The notes under the pieces were generated by a model. That model saw nothing but the letters and a program-made list of their open reading frames with translations, was not told where the DNA came from and made no database searches. A stretch of 64,000 nucleotides of DNA from Bacteroidota bacterium (GTDB lineage Bacteria > Bacteroidota > Bacteroidia > Bacteroidales > Lentimicrobiaceae). The stretch lies in contig WSXX01000001.1 in NCBI GenBank assembly GCA_009773515.1, forward strand, positions 1-64,000, written 5' to 3'. Positions 61,753 through 64,000 of the stretch are shown piece by piece (positions within the stretch are counted from its first letter, which is position 1; every line of letters begins with the position of its first letter). The position numbers and the translations under genes were made by a program.

Positions 61753-63123
61753 GTGAAAACCGGAAAACCTAAAACTGTATATTTTCTTGGCATCGGAGGA
61801 ATTGGCATGAGTGCACTTGCCCGTTACTTTCATGCTGCAGGCAGCACAGTTTTGGGTTATGACAAAACACCGACAACACTCACTTCTCAGCTTGAAGCCG
61901 AAGGAATTCAAATCCATTTTAAAGACCGCCCTGATCTGATACCAGCAGATACAGACCTTATTATATACACTCCTGCAATTCCTCATGACCTCGCCGAATT
62001 TGTAAAAGCGACATCGGGAAATTTCAATATTAAAAAACGGGCTGAAGTATTGGGCGATCTTACCAACAGCAAAAAAACGATTGCGGTGGCTGGTACACAT
62101 GGCAAAACAACGGTTTCCACCATGATTTCACACATCATGTTCAATGCAAAAGCCGGATGTACAGCATTTCTGGGTGGAATTTCTAAAAATTACGGATCAA
62201 ACCTGCTTCTGAATCCATTCAGTGAACTGATGGTGGCCGAAGCTGATGAATTCGACCGTTCATTTCTCAGATTATCGCCCTGGCTTGCGCTGATCACCTC
62301 GACCGATGCCGATCATCTGGATATTTATGCAGATCATCAGGATCTGAAAAACACCTTTACTCAATTCACCAAACGGGTTGTTCCCGGCGGTGTTTTGCTG
62401 ATCAAATCAGGAATCGGTGTCGAACCCGATCATAATCCTGATGTTGAATTCTACACTTATTCACTCGATAAACAAGCTGATTTTTACGCTGAAAACCTGA
62501 GAATTGAGAATCACCGTTATCACTTTGATCTGGTAATTCCTGAAGGACGGATTTCAGATTTATCACCAGGGCTTCCAGGACTGTTCAACGTTGAAAACAG
62601 CATTGCAGCATCAGCTGCAGCTTGGTTAAGCGGCGCCGATGAAGATGAAATCCGCAAAGGAATAAATTCTTTTGAAGGTGTAAAAAGGCGTTTTGACATC
62701 AGAATCAATACTCCCGGAATTCTATATATTGATGATTACGCGCACCATCCTGAAGAGTTGAGCGCATGCATCGGTTCGGTTCGCAAACTTTATCCGGGAA
62801 GACACATTACAGGGATTTTTCAGCCACATCTTTTCTCTCGCACCCGCGATTTTGCCGAAGGATTTTCAAAAAGCCTGTCAATGCTCGACCGTGTAATTCT
62901 ACTTGAAATTTATCCCGCAAGGGAAAAACCGATTGAAGGGGTAAACTCTGAAATGTTGCTGAAAGGAATAGAATCAAAAGAAAAATTCCTTTGCGGAAGA
63001 GAAGAAGCGCTGCTCCTGATTTCACAAAACCAACCTGATATCCTGCTTACACTCGGCGCCGGCGACATTGATCAACTGGTTGCACCGATTGAAGAATTAT
63101 TCACCAAAACCATAAAACCATGA
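61753..63123 (+). CDS. murC: UDP-N-acetylmuramate--L-alanine ligase MurC
   Basis: MurC adds the first L-alanine of the stem peptide. The 456 residues have the UDP-binding loop FLGIGGIGMSALARYF, ATP loop GTHGKTT at 114-120, AEADEFDRSFL and the C-terminal DDYAHHPEE. The start is a GTG at 61753, 6 bp after the murG stop. Its stop overlaps the ftsQ start as ATGA. Confidence 0.95.
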   Translation: MKTGKPKTVYFLGIGGIGMSALARYFHAAGSTVLGYDKTPTTLTSQLEAEGIQIHFKDRPDLIPADTDLIIYTPAIPHDLAEFVKATSGNFNIKKRAEVLGDLTNSKKTIAVAGTHGKTTVSTMISHIMFNAKAGCTAFLGGISKNYGSNLLLNPFSELMVAEADEFDRSFLRLSPWLALITSTDADHLDIYADHQDLKNTFTQFTKRVVPGGVLLIKSGIGVEPDHNPDVEFYTYSLDKQADFYAENLRIENHRYHFDLVIPEGRISDLSPGLPGLFNVENSIAASAAAWLSGADEDEIRKGINSFEGVKRRFDIRINTPGILYIDDYAHHPEELSACIGSVRKLYPGRHITGIFQPHLFSRTRDFAEGFSKSLSMLDRVILLEIYPAREKPIEGVNSEMLLKGIESKEKFLCGREEALLLISQNQPDILLTLGAGDIDQLVAPIEELFTKTIKP

Positions 63124-63917
63124 AAAGGATTCTTAACATCATCCTGAAATCGGTTCTGGTGGCAGGAATTGTGGTTCTGTTCATTTTTGCAAATCAAAAG
63201 CAGGACCAGACCACTTGCCCTGAATTTGTTATTGAAATGGATTACAATGGCGGAGATGAGTTGGTCAGCCGTTTTCATGTAAGGCAACTTGTGACAGAAG
63301 CCGGCATTAAAGTAAAGGGCGAAAAACTTGGAGAAATTCCAATGGCTGAGATTCACAAAGTAATTGAGGCAAGCCCTTTTGTTAAAAAAGCAAACCTGAC
63401 CATGGATGTGAATGGAAAAGTAAAAGCACTTGTGGTTCAGCGGAGCCCTTTGGTGAGGGTTGTTGATAGCAAAGGTGCTCATTTTTACCTTGATACTGAT
63501 GGCAAAAAAGTGCCGATCAGCCATGAGAACTCAGCACGGGTTGTGTTTGCAAATGGCAGAATTGAATCAAACCGGGAAAACATACAGGAAGTTAATTCCA
63601 AAAAAAATACTGAGGAATACAAAAAGTTATCACGCGACCTGCAGAAGGTCTTTGTAACTTCAAAAAGCATTAAAAATGATGAATTCCTGCTAGCACTTAT
63701 TGAGCAGGTTCATTTGAACCAATCGGGTGAAATAGAGTTGATTCCTAAGATCGGGGATCAGATAATTCTTTTGGGGGACACTACACAAATCAGCGAAAAG
63801 CTTGAGAAGTTGAAAATTTTCTATACCATGGGAAACAGAAATGAAGCCTGGGCAAGTTACCGGGTCATCAATCTGAAATACCAGGATCAGGTTGTTTGTA
63901 AAAAATCAATAAATTAA
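63120..63917 (+). CDS. ftsQ: FtsQ-like cell division protein
   Basis: This 265-residue bitopic protein has a short cytoplasmic end, a membrane helix at about 8-26 (LKSVLVAGIVVLFIFAN) and a periplasmic part with a POTRA-like segment (residues about 50-110, VSRFHVRQLVTEAGIKV) followed by a beta domain. FtsQ anchors the FtsQBL complex of the divisome. Sequence similarity to E. coli FtsQ is low; the identification rests on topology and position between murC and ftsA. Confidence 0.85.
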   Translation: MKRILNIILKSVLVAGIVVLFIFANQKQDQTTCPEFVIEMDYNGGDELVSRFHVRQLVTEAGIKVKGEKLGEIPMAEIHKVIEASPFVKKANLTMDVNGKVKALVVQRSPLVRVVDSKGAHFYLDTDGKKVPISHENSARVVFANGRIESNRENIQEVNSKKNTEEYKKLSRDLQKVFVTSKSIKNDEFLLALIEQVHLNQSGEIELIPKIGDQIILLGDTTQISEKLEKLKIFYTMGNRNEAWASYRVINLKYQDQVVCKKSIN

Positions 63918-63918
63918 T

Positions 63919-64000
63919 ATGGAACCATCAGAAATTGTTGTCGGACTAGACATCGGGACAACCAAAATTGCTGCAATTGTCGGACGCAGGAATGAGAACG
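63919..64000 (+). CDS. ftsA: Cell division protein FtsA, N-terminal fragment cut by window edge
   Basis: Only the first 27 codons are present. They read MEPSEIVVGLDIGTTKIAAI and on, the phosphate-1 loop of an actin-like ATPase. FtsA tethers FtsZ to the membrane. The gene starts 1 bp after the ftsQ stop, the expected order; ftsZ should follow outside the window. Confidence 0.92.
   Translation, partial: MEPSEIVVGLDIGTTKIAAIVGRRNEN

Overview
The window is a core-genome segment of a member of the Bacteroidota, probably of the order Bacteroidales or a close relative. The signs are: TAnnTTTG promoter elements in front of many genes, little or no Shine-Dalgarno sequence, a type IX secretion C-terminal domain (35078-36295), PorV-like and other outer-membrane barrel proteins ending in Phe, a fused alpha/beta E1 dehydrogenase, a glycine-lipid acyltransferase pair, and the phylum-typical order mraZ-rsmH-ftsL-ftsI-murE-mraY-murD-ftsW-murG-murC-ftsQ-ftsA. 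I see no phage, transposase, integrase, CRISPR array or rRNA. There is one tRNA, tRNA-Pro(GGG).

Left third (1-17.6 kb): DNA polymerase III delta and AMP nucleosidase form one operon, opposite an orphan restriction-type nuclease domain and a tiny Pmp3/YqaE protein. Then come a TPR protein, a conserved three-gene run (membrane protein, DUF3822, RsmD), CoaD, a NUDIX/pyrE divergent pair whose start codons nearly touch, BirA, and the run rsfS-ftsH-LUD protein-DUF2007-cdsA-psd, which links ribosome silencing, membrane proteolysis and phospholipid synthesis. A small Cys-rich secreted protein, a YjjG-type nucleotidase and an SPFH/unknown/Arc-like trio close this part.

Middle (17.7-51.2 kb): a radical SAM protein, a POT-family transporter, an outer-membrane pair (helix-hairpin-helix barrel plus PorV-like), an M3 peptidase lipoprotein, fused E1, a DEAD-box helicase and thioredoxin reductase. 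After the tRNA lies the least ordinary part: an ECF sigma factor with a membrane-bound TPR partner, facing a T9SS-secreted dockerin-like protein and a 1127-residue TPR-CHAT protease-like membrane protein. It is followed by mutS2, a carboxyltransferase/biotin-carrier pair, a PIF1-type helicase with RecQ-like C-terminal domains, and the engB-glsB-glsA operon.

Right part (51.4-64 kb): the division and cell wall (dcw) cluster, headed by three GTGGT repeats that look like the MraZ operator and running off the edge inside ftsA.

Two families of short dispersed inverted repeats occur three times each, mostly between converging genes. All promoter, terminator and fold assignments are by eye and unverified by computation.
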